Origin: Crocinitomicaceae bacterium
Lineage (GTDB): Bacteria; Bacteroidota; Bacteroidia; Flavobacteriales_D; Parvicellaceae
Reading direction: 5' to 3'
Assembly: GCA_002723085.1 (NCBI GenBank)
Contig: PBNK01000031.1
Span: forward strand, 1 to 60,899
DNA length: 60,899 nucleotides
This document shows, in pieces, positions 7,202 through 16,157 of the stretch (position 1 is the first letter of the stretch; each line of letters starts with the position of its first letter). Below the pieces are notes generated by a model. That model did not search any database. It saw only the letters and a program-made list of their open reading frames with translations, and had not been told where the DNA came from. Made by a program: the position numbers and the translations under genes.

Positions 7202-7654
7202 TTATTCTCTATTTTTTGAATCTATAGTAATGGTAACTGGGCCATAATTTATTAAACTTACTTCCATCATAGCCCCAAAAACACCAGTTTCGACTTTAAT
7301 TTTATATTTATTTTTTAAATAATTGACCGCAAAATCATATAATTTATTTGCCAATTCTGGAGATGCGGCTTTTATAAAAGAAGGCCTGTTCCCTTTTTTA
7401 ATTGATGCAAATAAAGTAAACTGACTCACCAACAAAACAGCACCATTGGTATCAATTAAAGACTTATTCATTTTTCCGTTATCATCATTAAAAACCCTTA
7501 GTTTAACCAATTTATCTAATGCCCATATTACATCACTTTCTTCATCTTCATGGGAAATACCAAGTAAAACTAAAAATCCATTTTTAATTTCCCCAGTAAC
7601 ATTTCCCTCAACCTTAACTGAAGATTCTTTAACTAATTGAACTACTGCTCTCAT
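7202..7654 (-). CDS. dtd: D-aminoacyl-tRNA deacylase
   Basis: A 150-residue protein covering the full family length. The two signature blocks are present: SQFTLFA near residues 77-83 and NYGPVT near residues 136-141 (the Gly-cisPro motif), which form the chiral proofreading pocket. The enzyme removes D-amino acids, and glycine from mischarged tRNA-Ala, in the cytoplasm. It is sandwiched between rsgA and the MazG-like gene with 3-base spacings. Confidence 0.96.
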   Translation of the reverse strand: MRAVVQLVKESSVKVEGNVTGEIKNGFLVLLGISHEDEESDVIWALDKLVKLRVFNDDNGKMNKSLIDTNGAVLLVSQFTLFASIKKGNRPSFIKAASPELANKLYDFAVNYLKNKYKIKVETGVFGAMMEVSLINYGPVTITIDSKNRE

Positions 7655-7657
7655 TAT

Positions 7658-8599
7658 TTATGAATAAATATTAGCTCTGTAATTGTTATCGCCATCTTGA
7701 TTATACATTGCCAAATAGCTTTTATATCTGGAAAAACCTATGGCATCTTTATTTACAGCTTCAATGACGCTACAACCAGGCTCATTAATGTGTCTACAAT
7801 TATGAAATTTACAAGATTGTAATAAAGCCATCATTTCAGGAAAATACCTTGACAATTCTTCCTTTTCTAGATCTACCAACCCAAATCCTTTAATTCCTGG
7901 TGTATCAATAATTTTTGTAGCTGTTGTTAAATCAAACATCTCAGCAAAAGTGGTAGTATGTTTTCCAGTTTGGTGAGTTGTTGAAAGCTCTCCAGTTTTT
8001 AATTCAAAATCTGAATTTAAAGCATTTATTAAAGTGGATTTCCCAGCACCACTATTCCCTGAAAAAAGAACTGTTTTCCCATGAATTAAATCATTTAATT
8101 CAACTACCCCGTCTTTATTTTGAGCAGAAGTACGAAGAGTTGTATAACCCGCTTTTTTATAAGCCTCTTCAAATTCAAGCAATAGGTTATTTTCCTTTTC
8201 ATTGAATAAATCAATTTTATTAAACACAATTAAAACAGGAATCCCATATGCTTCTGCAGTTACAGTAAATCGATCAATAAAACCTGGAGATGTAACAGGA
8301 TAAGCAATAGTAACAACAAGAATGGCTAAATCAATATTTGCCGCAATAATATGTGCCTCTTTAGAAAGGTTTACTGATTTTCTAATTATATAATTTTTTC
8401 TTTCAGCAATTGACTGAATAACACCTTTATTGTCTTTATCAATTATTAAGACAACTTTATCTCCTACAGCTATTGGATTAGTGGTTCTAATGCCTTTAGT
8501 TCTAAGTTTACCAACAAGTCTCGCTTCTATAAAATCGCCACTTTCTAACTTAACATCATACCAGCTTCCTGTTGACCTATATACTAATCCATGTATCAT
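7658..8599 (-). CDS. rsgA: Small ribosomal subunit biogenesis GTPase RsgA
   Basis: A 313-residue protein with an N-terminal OB fold (residues 1-70), a circularly permuted GTPase domain (NKID G4 near residue 125, before the P-loop GNSGAGKST near 180 and DTPG near 227) and the C-terminal zinc-binding segment CKFHNCRHINEPGC (about residues 263-276). It matures the 30S subunit by releasing late assembly factors. It is first in the rsgA-dtd-MazG-like operon, divergent from gldA. Confidence 0.97.
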   Translation of the reverse strand: MIHGLVYRSTGSWYDVKLESGDFIEARLVGKLRTKGIRTTNPIAVGDKVVLIIDKDNKGVIQSIAERKNYIIRKSVNLSKEAHIIAANIDLAILVVTIAYPVTSPGFIDRFTVTAEAYGIPVLIVFNKIDLFNEKENNLLLEFEEAYKKAGYTTLRTSAQNKDGVVELNDLIHGKTVLFSGNSGAGKSTLINALNSDFELKTGELSTTHQTGKHTTTFAEMFDLTTATKIIDTPGIKGFGLVDLEKEELSRYFPEMMALLQSCKFHNCRHINEPGCSVIEAVNKDAIGFSRYKSYLAMYNQDGDNNYRANIYS

Positions 8600-8698
8600 A
8601 ATTCAATAAAAATAACAACTGTTTGGGCTAAACTAATAGGATTTTTGATTTTTCTGTTATCAACTTATGAATTACTTTAGTCGAAAATTTATTTACAA

Positions 8699-9598
8699 AT
8701 GAGTATTGTTGTCGATCATCTAACTAAAAAATATGAAGAACAATTGGCTATTGATGCCATTTCATTTACTATTAAAAAGGGAGAAATAGTTGGTTTCTTA
8801 GGTCCAAATGGAGCTGGAAAATCTACAACCATGAAAATTTTAGCAGGATTTATCACCCCTTCTTCAGGCAATGCTATAATAAATGAAAAAAATGTTTTAA
8901 CCCATTCAAACGATGTTAAAAAATCAATAGGATACTTACCTGAAAACAATCCTCTGTATGAGGACATGTACGTAAAAGAATTTCTTGAATTTATTGCAAA
9001 AATTTATAAAGTTAAAGATTATAAAAGCGCTGTTGACCAAGCCATTTTAAAAGTGAAATTAAATAAAGAATCTCATAAAAAAATTGGACAACTTTCTAAA
9101 GGATATCAACAAAGGGTCGGAATTGCGCAAGCTATAATACACGACCCAAGTGTTTTAATATTAGACGAACCAACTTCAGGTCTAGATCCAAATCAATTAG
9201 ATGATATTCGAAATTTAATTATTGAATTAGGTAAAACAAAAACAATACTTTTGTCCACTCATATCATGCAGGAAGTGGAATCAATATGTGATAGAATTAT
9301 TGTTATAAAAAATGGAAAATTAGTTGCTGATGATGCCATTCAAAATAAAAAATCAAAAAACAAAGAGCAGGTTATTGAAGTAGAATTTGATAAAAAAGTT
9401 AGTTTAAAACAACTTGAAGATTTGCCCGGAATAGTAGAAGTAAAATCTAAAGGCAAGAATTGGATTATTAGTTCTAATAATGAAGAAGATTTAAGAATCG
9501 TAGTTTCAAAATTTGCATCAAAAAACAACTTGCTTGTTTTAACTATTCAAAAACATAGCGATGATATTGAAGGTATATTTAAAAAATTAACTAAATAA
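8699..9598 (+). CDS. gldA: Gliding-motility ABC transporter ATP-binding protein GldA
   Basis: A 299-residue ABC ATPase: Walker A GPNGAGKST (about residues 34-42), signature LSKGYQQRVGIAQA (about 132-145), Walker B VLILDEPTSGLDP (about 150-162), H-loop STHIMQEVE. The C-terminal extension (residues 215-299) has the DUF4162-like fold seen in GldA. In Flavobacterium johnsoniae GldA works with the membrane proteins GldF and GldG in gliding. The gldF/gldG partners are not adjacent here and no permease follows, so it could also be a generic ABC-2 exporter ATPase of this family. Confidence 0.85.
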   Translation: MSIVVDHLTKKYEEQLAIDAISFTIKKGEIVGFLGPNGAGKSTTMKILAGFITPSSGNAIINEKNVLTHSNDVKKSIGYLPENNPLYEDMYVKEFLEFIAKIYKVKDYKSAVDQAILKVKLNKESHKKIGQLSKGYQQRVGIAQAIIHDPSVLILDEPTSGLDPNQLDDIRNLIIELGKTKTILLSTHIMQEVESICDRIIVIKNGKLVADDAIQNKKSKNKEQVIEVEFDKKVSLKQLEDLPGIVEVKSKGKNWIISSNNEEDLRIVVSKFASKNNLLVLTIQKHSDDIEGIFKKLTK

Positions 9599-9623
9599 GA
9601 TTTTATCAATTGCCTTAATTTTA

Positions 9624-9631
9624 TACATTTG
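9624..9631 (+). promoter_or_regulatory. Bacteroidota -7 element (TACATTTG) for metK
   Basis: An exact match to TAnnTTTG placed 12 bases before the riboswitch, so the transcript would begin just 5' of the aptamer. I do not see a clear -33 TTG at the usual spacing. Confidence 0.6.
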
Positions 9632-9642
9632 CGCCCATAATT

Positions 9643-9688
9643 AGTGGAGTGATTTGACTGCTTGCAACCACATTAAAAAAGCTAAATT
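9643..9688 (+). ncRNA. SAM-II (SAM-alpha) riboswitch upstream of metK
   Basis: The conserved SAM-II core is legible: stem 5' strand GTGG (9644-9647), then the block TGATTTGA (9650-9657), then CTTGCAA closing against CCAC (9668-9671), an A-rich linker and the GCTAAA pseudoknot block (9681-9686). SAM-II aptamers bind S-adenosylmethionine and repress downstream genes. Here the downstream gene makes SAM, so feedback control is the simple reading. The 3' leader contains CACTAA (9712-9717), complementary to TTAGTG (9641-9646), a possible alternative pairing that would break the aptamer stem. Confidence 0.88.
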
Positions 9689-9750
9689 GAATGTTTTTGC
9701 TGTTGTTCCCTCACTAAATTTTTTAAAAACAATTAGAAATAAAGAACAAT

Positions 9751-11001
9751 ATGCCTTATTTATTTACTTCAGAATCTGTATCAGAAGGTCATCCAGACAA
9801 AGTATCGGATCAAATTTCAGATGCATTAATTGATAATTTTTTAGCTTTTGACCCAACTTCTAAAGTTGCTTGTGAAACATTAGTAACAACAGGTCAAGTT
9901 ATTCTTGCAGGAGAAGTTAAGTCTTCTGCTTATTTAGATGTTCAAAAAATTGCTAGAGACGTCATTAACAACATTGGTTACACTAAAGGTGAATACATGT
10001 TTGACGGAAATTCTTGCGGTGTTTTATCTGCTATTCACGAACAATCTCCTGACATAAACCAAGGTGTAGAAAGAGCTAATAAAGAAGAGCAAGGTGCAGG
10101 TGATCAAGGAATGATGTTTGGTTATGCTACCAACGAAACAGATAATTACATGCCTCTTCCATTAGAAATCTCACATCTTTTACTTAAAGAATTAGCTCAA
10201 ATCAGAAAAGATGGAAATGAAATGACCTACTTGAGACCAGATTCTAAATCACAAGTGACTATCGAATATTCTGATGACAACCAACCTGTGAGAATTGATG
10301 CAATCGTAGTTTCTACTCAGCATGATGATTTTGATTCTGAAGAAGCAATGTTAAGTACCATCAAAAATGATGTAATTAACATTCTTGTACCAAGAGTTAA
10401 AAATTTACTTCCCGCACATATTCAAAACTTATTTAATAATAACATAAATTATCATGTAAACCCAACAGGAACATTTGTTATAGGGGGTCCTCATGGAGAT
10501 ACTGGATTGACAGGAAGAAAAATAATAGTTGATACATATGGTGGAAAAGGAGCTCATGGTGGAGGTGCATTTTCTGGAAAAGATCCAAGCAAAGTTGACA
10601 GATCTGCTGCTTATGCAACTAGACACGTTGCTAAAAACCTAGTTGCTGCAGGAATTGCAGATGAAGCTCTAGTACAAGTTGCCTATGCAATTGGGGTTGC
10701 TGATCCAGTTGGGCTTTATGTCAATACATACGGAACTAGTAAAGTGGACATGAATGATGGAGAAATTGCTGAAAAAATTGCTGAAGTATTTGACATGAGA
10801 CCTTATGCAATAGAAAATAGATTTAACCTTAGAACACCTATCTATTTAGAAACTGCTGCTTATGGACACATGGGAAGAAATTCAGAGAAAGTAACAAAAT
10901 CGTTCACTACTCCTGATGGGACAACTAAAACTCTTGAAGTTGAATTATTCCCATGGGAAAAGCTTGACTTTGTAGACAAAATCAAAAATGCTTTTGCTTA
11001 A
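9751..11001 (+). CDS. metK: S-adenosylmethionine synthetase
   Basis: A 416-residue protein of full family length. It begins with [21 protein letters not shown] (methionine/ATP site, His at about residue 14), contains the [12 protein letters not shown] signature near residue 117 and the glycine-rich [20 protein letters not shown] loop near residue 272. It joins methionine and ATP to give SAM in the cytoplasm. It is monocistronic, preceded by a TAnnTTTG element and a SAM-II riboswitch, and followed by a strong terminator. Confidence 0.98.
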   Translation: MPYLFTSESVSEGHPDKVSDQISDALIDNFLAFDPTSKVACETLVTTGQVILAGEVKSSAYLDVQKIARDVINNIGYTKGEYMFDGNSCGVLSAIHEQSPDINQGVERANKEEQGAGDQGMMFGYATNETDNYMPLPLEISHLLLKELAQIRKDGNEMTYLRPDSKSQVTIEYSDDNQPVRIDAIVVSTQHDDFDSEEAMLSTIKNDVINILVPRVKNLLPAHIQNLFNNNINYHVNPTGTFVIGGPHGDTGLTGRKIIVDTYGGKGAHGGGAFSGKDPSKVDRSAAYATRHVAKNLVAAGIADEALVQVAYAIGVADPVGLYVNTYGTSKVDMNDGEIAEKIAEVFDMRPYAIENRFNLRTPIYLETAAYGHMGRNSEKVTKSFTTPDGTTKTLEVELFPWEKLDFVDKIKNAFA

Positions 11002-11025
11002 TGATTAATCATAAATTAATTATTA

Positions 11026-11052
11026 AAGGCTCCTTTTGGGAGCCTTTTTTAT
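11026..11052 (+). terminator. Terminator of metK
   Basis: An 8-bp perfect stem (11026-11033 with 11039-11046) around a 5-base loop, followed by T residues. It sits 25 bases after the metK stop and just before the convergent end of der; in the opposite sense the T run is short, so it serves metK best. Confidence 0.9.
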
Positions 11053-12353
11053 TTCTTTCTAAAGAAAATTCGAATTGGCACGCCTGTTAAATTGAAATTT
11101 TTTCTCAATTGATTTTCAAGGTATCTTTTATAAGAATCTCTAACGTACTGAGGAAGGTTACAGAAAAAAGCAAATGTAGGAGAATAAGTAGGCAATTGAG
11201 TTACATACTTAATTTTGATGTATTTTCCCTTAATTGATGGTGGAGGGTTTTTTTCAATTGCAGCCTGCATCACTTCATTTAATACAGAAGTAGGAATTTT
11301 TTGCTTTCTATTCTCATATACTTCCATAGCCATTTCTAGTGCTTTATGAATACGTTGCTTATTTACTGCCGAAACAAATAAAATGGGTAGATCATTAAAA
11401 GGCTCTAATTTTTCTAAAGTAATGTCTTGATATTTTTTTGTGGTTTGAGTGTCTTTATCAATTGTATCCCATTTATTTATCAAAAGAACAACTCCTTTAT
11501 TGTTTCGTTCAATTACAGAAAAAATACTTAAGTCTTGTTTTTGAATTCCATCATTTGCATCAACCATAAACAAACATACATCACAATCCTCAATAGCACG
11601 AATAGCGCGCATTACAGAGTAAAATTCAATATCTTCATGAACCTTGCTTTTTTTCCTAATTCCCGCAGTATCCACCAAAATCATATCAAAACCAAATGCG
11701 TTAAAATGAGTGTCTATAGCATCTCTTGTTGTTCCAGAAATATCTGTAACAATGTTTCTATCTTCTCCAAGCAAAGCATTAGTTAGTGATGATTTTCCAA
11801 CATTGGGTTTTCCTACAATTGCTATTCTTGGAATTTCTGGTTTTTTGACTACTTCTTCATCTTGAAGTTGACTAGCTAGATGATCTAACAATTCACCAGT
11901 TCCAGAACCATTAATTGCACTAATTCCAAAAATATTTTCTAACCCAAATTGATAAAATTCAAAAGTATCGTTTATCCTTTCATTATTATCCACTTTATTA
12001 GCAGCAACAACAATAGGTTTTTTAGTTTGTCTCAATATATCAGCAACAGCATTATCTAAGTCCGTAATCCCTGTTTCCACATCCACTACAAATACAATCG
12101 CATTGGCTTCGTCAATTGCAATTTCAACCTGTCTTCTAATTTCTCCTTCAAAAATATCTTCTGAACCAGAAACATATCCCCCAGTATCAATGACAGAAAA
12201 CTCTTTCCCATTCCATTCAGATTTCCCATAATGTCTATCTCTAGTTACACCACTTACCTCTTTAACAATGGCACGCCTTGATCCAATCAACCTATTAAAA
12301 AGAGTCGATTTCCCAACATTTGGCCTTCCAACTATAGCAACTATATTACTCAA
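11049..12353 (-). CDS. der: Ribosome biogenesis GTPase Der (EngA)
   Basis: A 434-residue protein with two tandem GTPase domains. Domain 1 has GRPNVGKST (about residues 8-16), DTGG (about 56-59) and NKVD (about 118-121); domain 2 has GKPNVGKSS (about 180-188), DTAG and NKWD. The C-terminal KH-like domain follows. It assists 50S subunit assembly. It overlaps the end of era by 4 bases (era-der operon, minus strand). Confidence 0.98.
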   Translation of the reverse strand: MSNIVAIVGRPNVGKSTLFNRLIGSRRAIVKEVSGVTRDRHYGKSEWNGKEFSVIDTGGYVSGSEDIFEGEIRRQVEIAIDEANAIVFVVDVETGITDLDNAVADILRQTKKPIVVAANKVDNNERINDTFEFYQFGLENIFGISAINGSGTGELLDHLASQLQDEEVVKKPEIPRIAIVGKPNVGKSSLTNALLGEDRNIVTDISGTTRDAIDTHFNAFGFDMILVDTAGIRKKSKVHEDIEFYSVMRAIRAIEDCDVCLFMVDANDGIQKQDLSIFSVIERNNKGVVLLINKWDTIDKDTQTTKKYQDITLEKLEPFNDLPILFVSAVNKQRIHKALEMAMEVYENRKQKIPTSVLNEVMQAAIEKNPPPSIKGKYIKIKYVTQLPTYSPTFAFFCNLPQYVRDSYKRYLENQLRKNFNLTGVPIRIFFRKK

Positions 12354-13225
12354 TATCCGTATTTTTTAAGTTTACCATCTTTATTTCTCCAATCCTTATC
12401 TACTTTCACATAAAGTTCCAAATGTACCTTTTTTAATACAAATGCTTCAATATCTTCTCTTGATGTTATTCCTAATTTTTTAATCTTATCGCCTTTATTT
12501 CCAATTAAAATTGCCCTTTGAGTATCCCTTGAAACCATAATATTTGTTCTTATTCTTATAATGTCATCGTCTTCTTTATATTCTTCAACTACGACTTCAC
12601 ATGAGTAAGGAACTTCTTTTTGATATTGCAAAAGAATTTTTTCCCTGATAATTTCTGAAACAAAAAAACGCATGTTTTTATTTGTCAATTGATCTTTATC
12701 AAAGTAAGCAGGCCCTTCAGGAAGCAATTCAACAATTTTTGGAAGTATAAAATCTATTCCCATATTATGAAGTGCCGAAATAGGTAAAATTTCTGCTTTT
12801 GGCAACATTTTTTTCCAAGACTCAACAAGTAAAATTAATTTCTCTTGGTTAGATTGATCAATTTTATTAATAAATACCAAAACAGGAATTTCTAATTTAG
12901 AAAAACGAAGTACCCTTTCTTTTATTTTATCAATTTCTTCATATACATCTGTCATCACAATTAACACATCAGCATCTTTTAATGCTTCCGAAACAAATTT
13001 CATCATGTTTTCATGCAATTTATAAGCTGGATCAATAATTCCAGGTGTATCTGAAAAAACAATTTGATAATTTTCTTCATTAACCATTCCCATTATTCTG
13101 TGCCTTGTGGTTTGTTGCTTTGAAGTAATAATTGATAGCCTTTCTCCTACTAATTGATTCATTAGTGTCGATTTTCCCACATTAGGACTACCAATAATAT
13201 TTACAAAACCAGATTTATGAGACAT
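12350..13225 (-). CDS. era: GTPase Era
   Basis: A 291-residue protein with an N-terminal Ras-like domain (GSPNVGKST about residues 12-20, DTPG near 59, NKID near 120) and a C-terminal KH domain with the [11 protein letters not shown] turn (about residues 242-252) that binds the 3' end of 16S rRNA. It is the first gene of era-der. It diverges from tRNA-fMet across a spacer of about 48 bases that also contains the tRNA promoter. Confidence 0.98.
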   Translation of the reverse strand: MSHKSGFVNIIGSPNVGKSTLMNQLVGERLSIITSKQQTTRHRIMGMVNEENYQIVFSDTPGIIDPAYKLHENMMKFVSEALKDADVLIVMTDVYEEIDKIKERVLRFSKLEIPVLVFINKIDQSNQEKLILLVESWKKMLPKAEILPISALHNMGIDFILPKIVELLPEGPAYFDKDQLTNKNMRFFVSEIIREKILLQYQKEVPYSCEVVVEEYKEDDDIIRIRTNIMVSRDTQRAILIGNKGDKIKKLGITSREDIEAFVLKKVHLELYVKVDKDWRNKDGKLKKYGY

Positions 13226-13239
13226 TTTTCAGAGATTAG

Positions 13240-13270
13240 TTTGCTAAAATAGAAACAAAAATTAACTTTG
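13240..13270 (+). promoter_or_regulatory. Bacteroidota housekeeping promoter of tRNA-fMet
   Basis: TTTG (13240-13243), exactly 19 bases, then TAACTTTG (13263-13270), a full match to the -33/-7 consensus. The -7 box ends 3 bases before the first base of the mature tRNA, so the primary transcript must have almost no 5' leader. Confidence 0.8.
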
Positions 13271-13273
13271 TAG

Positions 13274-13346
<73 letters not shown>

Positions 13347-13351
13347 CTGAT

Positions 13352-13381
13352 AAAAAAGCCAGAGAAATCTGGCTTTTTTTA
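13352..13381 (+). terminator. Terminator of tRNA-fMet
   Basis: A 7-bp stem (13357-13363 with 13368-13374), extended by A/T pairs, with a GAAA tetraloop and at least seven T residues. Confidence 0.92.
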
Positions 13382-13398
13382 TTTATTTTTGTTTTTTT

Positions 13399-15345
13399 AT
13401 GAGATACATATTACTATTTATAATAAGTTGCTTTTTTTCAATAAATATTTTTGGAACCCATATTATTGGAGGAGATATTCATGTTGAATGGACTAGTGCC
13501 AATACATATAATATTAAATTAAGATTATATCGTGATGATGTTAATGGACTTCCTACTGCTACAATGCCCACATCTGTTTCCGTTGGAGTTTATCAAATTG
13601 GAACTAATTCTCAAACAGCTATTTTAACACTACCTAGAACTTCTTTAACTTACGTTAATTTAGGAGACCCTTGCTACACTCCAGATCAAAACGTTGTTCA
13701 TATTGAAGAAGGAATTTTTGAGCTAAGTTCAGTAACTATTCCAAATTATTCACAAGGTTATTATCTACAATATGAAAACTGTTGTCGAAATGCTGTAATT
13801 GACAACTTAAGCGTACCTGATTCTTATGGAATTTCTTTATACGCTGAAATTCCAGATCCATCAATAGGTCAAAATTCTACACCAGATTTTGGAATATATC
13901 CAGCTGATGCTTATTTATGCGTTAACAATGTTAAAAATTTTAATTTCCCTGTAACTGAAAGCGATGGAGACTCTTTAGTTTTCTCATTGGTAAACCCATT
14001 GGATGGACAAACTGTAGGAGGAGCTACTCTTCCTGGATCAGGAGCATATCCATATTACCCTTCTTGTGTTTGGGCTCCCGGTTATAGCCTTGGTAATATT
14101 TGTGGAGGAAGTCCTGCCATGTCAATTGACCCAATAACAGGAGTTATTACTGCTGCACCAAATCAAATAGGGAATTTTGTTTTTGCGGTAAGAGTTGAAG
14201 AATATAGAAATGGTGTTAAACTTGGAGAATCTAGAAGGGAACTTCAATATGCATCACTGCCTTGTACTGTTAATAATGTTCCACAAATTGAAACCCCTGA
14301 CACGGTAATTGCTTTTATCAATGGAGATTCTACATGTTTCGATGTAAGAACATATGATAGTGATAACAGTGTAGATTTATATTTACAAATAAGCTCAAAT
14401 GAATTTGATGTTTCAGGGAACTATATTCAAGCTGATTTTCACAGCCAATCTAACAACACACAACCTTGTGATTTCACTCTTAACATGACTGACTCTTGGG
14501 GTGACGGATGGGATGGAAGTGGAGTAGATGTTATGATAAATGGCGCTGTTGTTGTTAGCAACGCAACTATTACTGGAGCCTCTGGAAGTCAAACTTTCCC
14601 TGTATCAAATGGTGATGTATTATCAACATCATGGAACAGCTCTCCTACTGCTTTATTTGACACTGAATGTTCCTATAATATTCAAAATAATAATGGAACA
14701 ATTGTTGGAACCGGCGATTACATCAACAACATATCTAATGTCATCGTTTCAACTTGTCAATCTGGTTTAACTAATTTAGATTATTATTCAGACTGGAACA
14801 ACAGTGGTAACGATATAACTTTTCCAACATTAGACAGCATTAATGGATTTGTTCATGGAATTGGTGAAATTCCAATGCGATTTTGTTGGACACCTGGATG
14901 CTATGATATATTACAAGATTATGAAATGTCAATAAAAGCCTATTCTATTGGTTGTGCTGGTGCAGATACATCTTATAAAGACGTTTATATAAGCGTTCAA
15001 GTTCCTGAAGGAGAAGCAGAAGCAATTCCCACTGTTTTTACTCCTAATGGAGACAATAATAACGACATCTACCAACTTAAAGGTGAATATGACGAATGTT
15101 TTGATACATTAACAATTAAAATCTATAACCGTTGGGGGCAATTAGTTTTTGAATCTTTCGATTCCTTTTTTGAATGGGATGGGAAAGATATCGGAGGAAA
15201 AAACTGTCCCCCAGGCAGTTATTATGTCATGGTTTACGGAAAATCTACTGGTACTTATGGTTCTTTTGGAAGCAAATATGTTAATGGCTATCGAGAACCT
15301 CAATATCTTGAATTAGATAATTTCACCATTCAATTATTTAGATAA
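13399..15345 (+). CDS. Large secreted protein with a gliding-type (T9SS type B, CHU_C) C-terminal domain
   Basis: A 648-residue protein. A signal peptide (about residues 1-20) is followed by THIIGGDIHVEW, a start common in Bacteroidota surface proteins that carry this tail, then a beta-rich N-terminal region with cadherin/Ig-like strands. Around residues 357-440 there is a TDSWGDGWDGSGVDV motif repeat unit. The last about 100 residues (545-648) are the type B sorting domain: AIPTVFTPNGDNNNDIYQ, then IYNRWGQLVFES, WDGKD and a Gly/Pro turn before YYVMVYG. Such proteins are exported by T9SS and are often SprB-like adhesins needing SprF partners. A sprF/porP-like gene lies at 42.2 kb. The gene is monocistronic. 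Confidence 0.88.
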   Translation: MRYILLFIISCFFSINIFGTHIIGGDIHVEWTSANTYNIKLRLYRDDVNGLPTATMPTSVSVGVYQIGTNSQTAILTLPRTSLTYVNLGDPCYTPDQNVVHIEEGIFELSSVTIPNYSQGYYLQYENCCRNAVIDNLSVPDSYGISLYAEIPDPSIGQNSTPDFGIYPADAYLCVNNVKNFNFPVTESDGDSLVFSLVNPLDGQTVGGATLPGSGAYPYYPSCVWAPGYSLGNICGGSPAMSIDPITGVITAAPNQIGNFVFAVRVEEYRNGVKLGESRRELQYASLPCTVNNVPQIETPDTVIAFINGDSTCFDVRTYDSDNSVDLYLQISSNEFDVSGNYIQADFHSQSNNTQPCDFTLNMTDSWGDGWDGSGVDVMINGAVVVSNATITGASGSQTFPVSNGDVLSTSWNSSPTALFDTECSYNIQNNNGTIVGTGDYINNISNVIVSTCQSGLTNLDYYSDWNNSGNDITFPTLDSINGFVHGIGEIPMRFCWTPGCYDILQDYEMSIKAYSIGCAGADTSYKDVYISVQVPEGEAEAIPTVFTPNGDNNNDIYQLKGEYDECFDTLTIKIYNRWGQLVFESFDSFFEWDGKDIGGKNCPPGSYYVMVYGKSTGTYGSFGSKYVNGYREPQYLELDNFTIQLFR

Positions 15346-15443
15346 TATATCCTTATAAATCAAGAAATTCATTTGATTTTTAAATAAAATTCTCATAGTT
15401 ATTTACTTAAATGATTCTTATTTTTAAAAAAAATTAGTCATTA

Positions 15444-15484
15444 TTAACTAATAATTTAGATAATTAGTTAAATTTGTCTAAATT
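15444..15484. promoter_or_regulatory. Nested inverted repeats and -7 box at the TetR operon promoter
   Basis: A 9-bp perfect inverted repeat (TTAACTAAT 15444-15452, ATTAGTTAA 15463-15471) interlocks with an 8-bp one (AATTTAGA 15453-15460, TCTAAATT 15477-15484). A TAnnTTTG element, TAAATTTG, lies at 15469-15476 between them. This is the layout of an autoregulatory TetR operator covering the core promoter of the following operon. Confidence 0.6.
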
Positions 15485-15497
15485 TTATTTTTATAAA

Positions 15498-16154
15498 TTG
15501 AAGACAAAAGAGAAAATAATAAATACAGCAACTCGACTGTTCAATAATCAGGGTTACAGTTCAATTAATTTATTTGAACTTGCAAATCACCTAGGAATCA
15601 GTAGAGGAAACTTAACTTATCACTTTAAAGACAAGGAAAGTTTATTAGTTGCTATATGTGATCAAATGTGGTCTAAAATAGAAAATGAAAGATCTAAAAC
15701 CATACAGCTTCCTTCTTTTGAAAATCTTCACAATGAAATTCAGCTTTATTATAAATTTCAAAAAGAATATTCATTTATTTTTTCTGACCCGAATGTTATT
15801 TCTCAACCCTTTATAAGAAATAAATTTAAGGAAATGACAAATAAAACCATTGCTGACATAAAAGCTGGAATTGCGTTTTCAATAAATGTTGGAAATGTAG
15901 TTAAAGAATCAATACCTGGAACATACAACAATATTGCATTCATTACCTGGATGCTTGCTTTTTATTGGAACTCCCAAAAGGAAATTTGCGACATGTATAA
16001 AAAAATGGATGGCGAAAAAATAATATGGAGTTTTATGTCTCCCTACTTTACTGAAAAAGGAAAAGCTTCATTTATTAAATTTTTTGGCAAAGATTATTTT
16101 AAAGAAGTAAATCAAAAGTTTGATATTAATTTATCTAGTTACATAGCTTTTTAA
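15498..16154 (+). CDS. TetR/AcrR-family regulator of the catabolic operon
   Basis: 218 residues from a TTG start at 15498. A TTG further upstream (15474) would overlap the -7 element, so I prefer the internal one, which gives KTKEKIINTATRLF, the usual beginning of TetR proteins. The HTH is INLFELANHLGISRGNLTYHFKDKESLL, highly typical. The C-terminal half (residues 70-218) is a helical ligand-binding domain. It is 3 bases upstream of the carboxylase beta gene and probably represses the operon until an acyl-CoA or related inducer binds; the inducer is inferred only. Confidence 0.9.
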   Translation: MKTKEKIINTATRLFNNQGYSSINLFELANHLGISRGNLTYHFKDKESLLVAICDQMWSKIENERSKTIQLPSFENLHNEIQLYYKFQKEYSFIFSDPNVISQPFIRNKFKEMTNKTIADIKAGIAFSINVGNVVKESIPGTYNNIAFITWMLAFYWNSQKEICDMYKKMDGEKIIWSFMSPYFTEKGKASFIKFFGKDYFKEVNQKFDINLSSYIAF

Positions 16155-16157
16155 AAA

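Noticed and set aside
15474-15497. TTG start at 15474 for the TetR gene
   Set aside because: It overlaps a TAAATTTG promoter element; the TTG at 15498 gives a standard TetR N-terminus.
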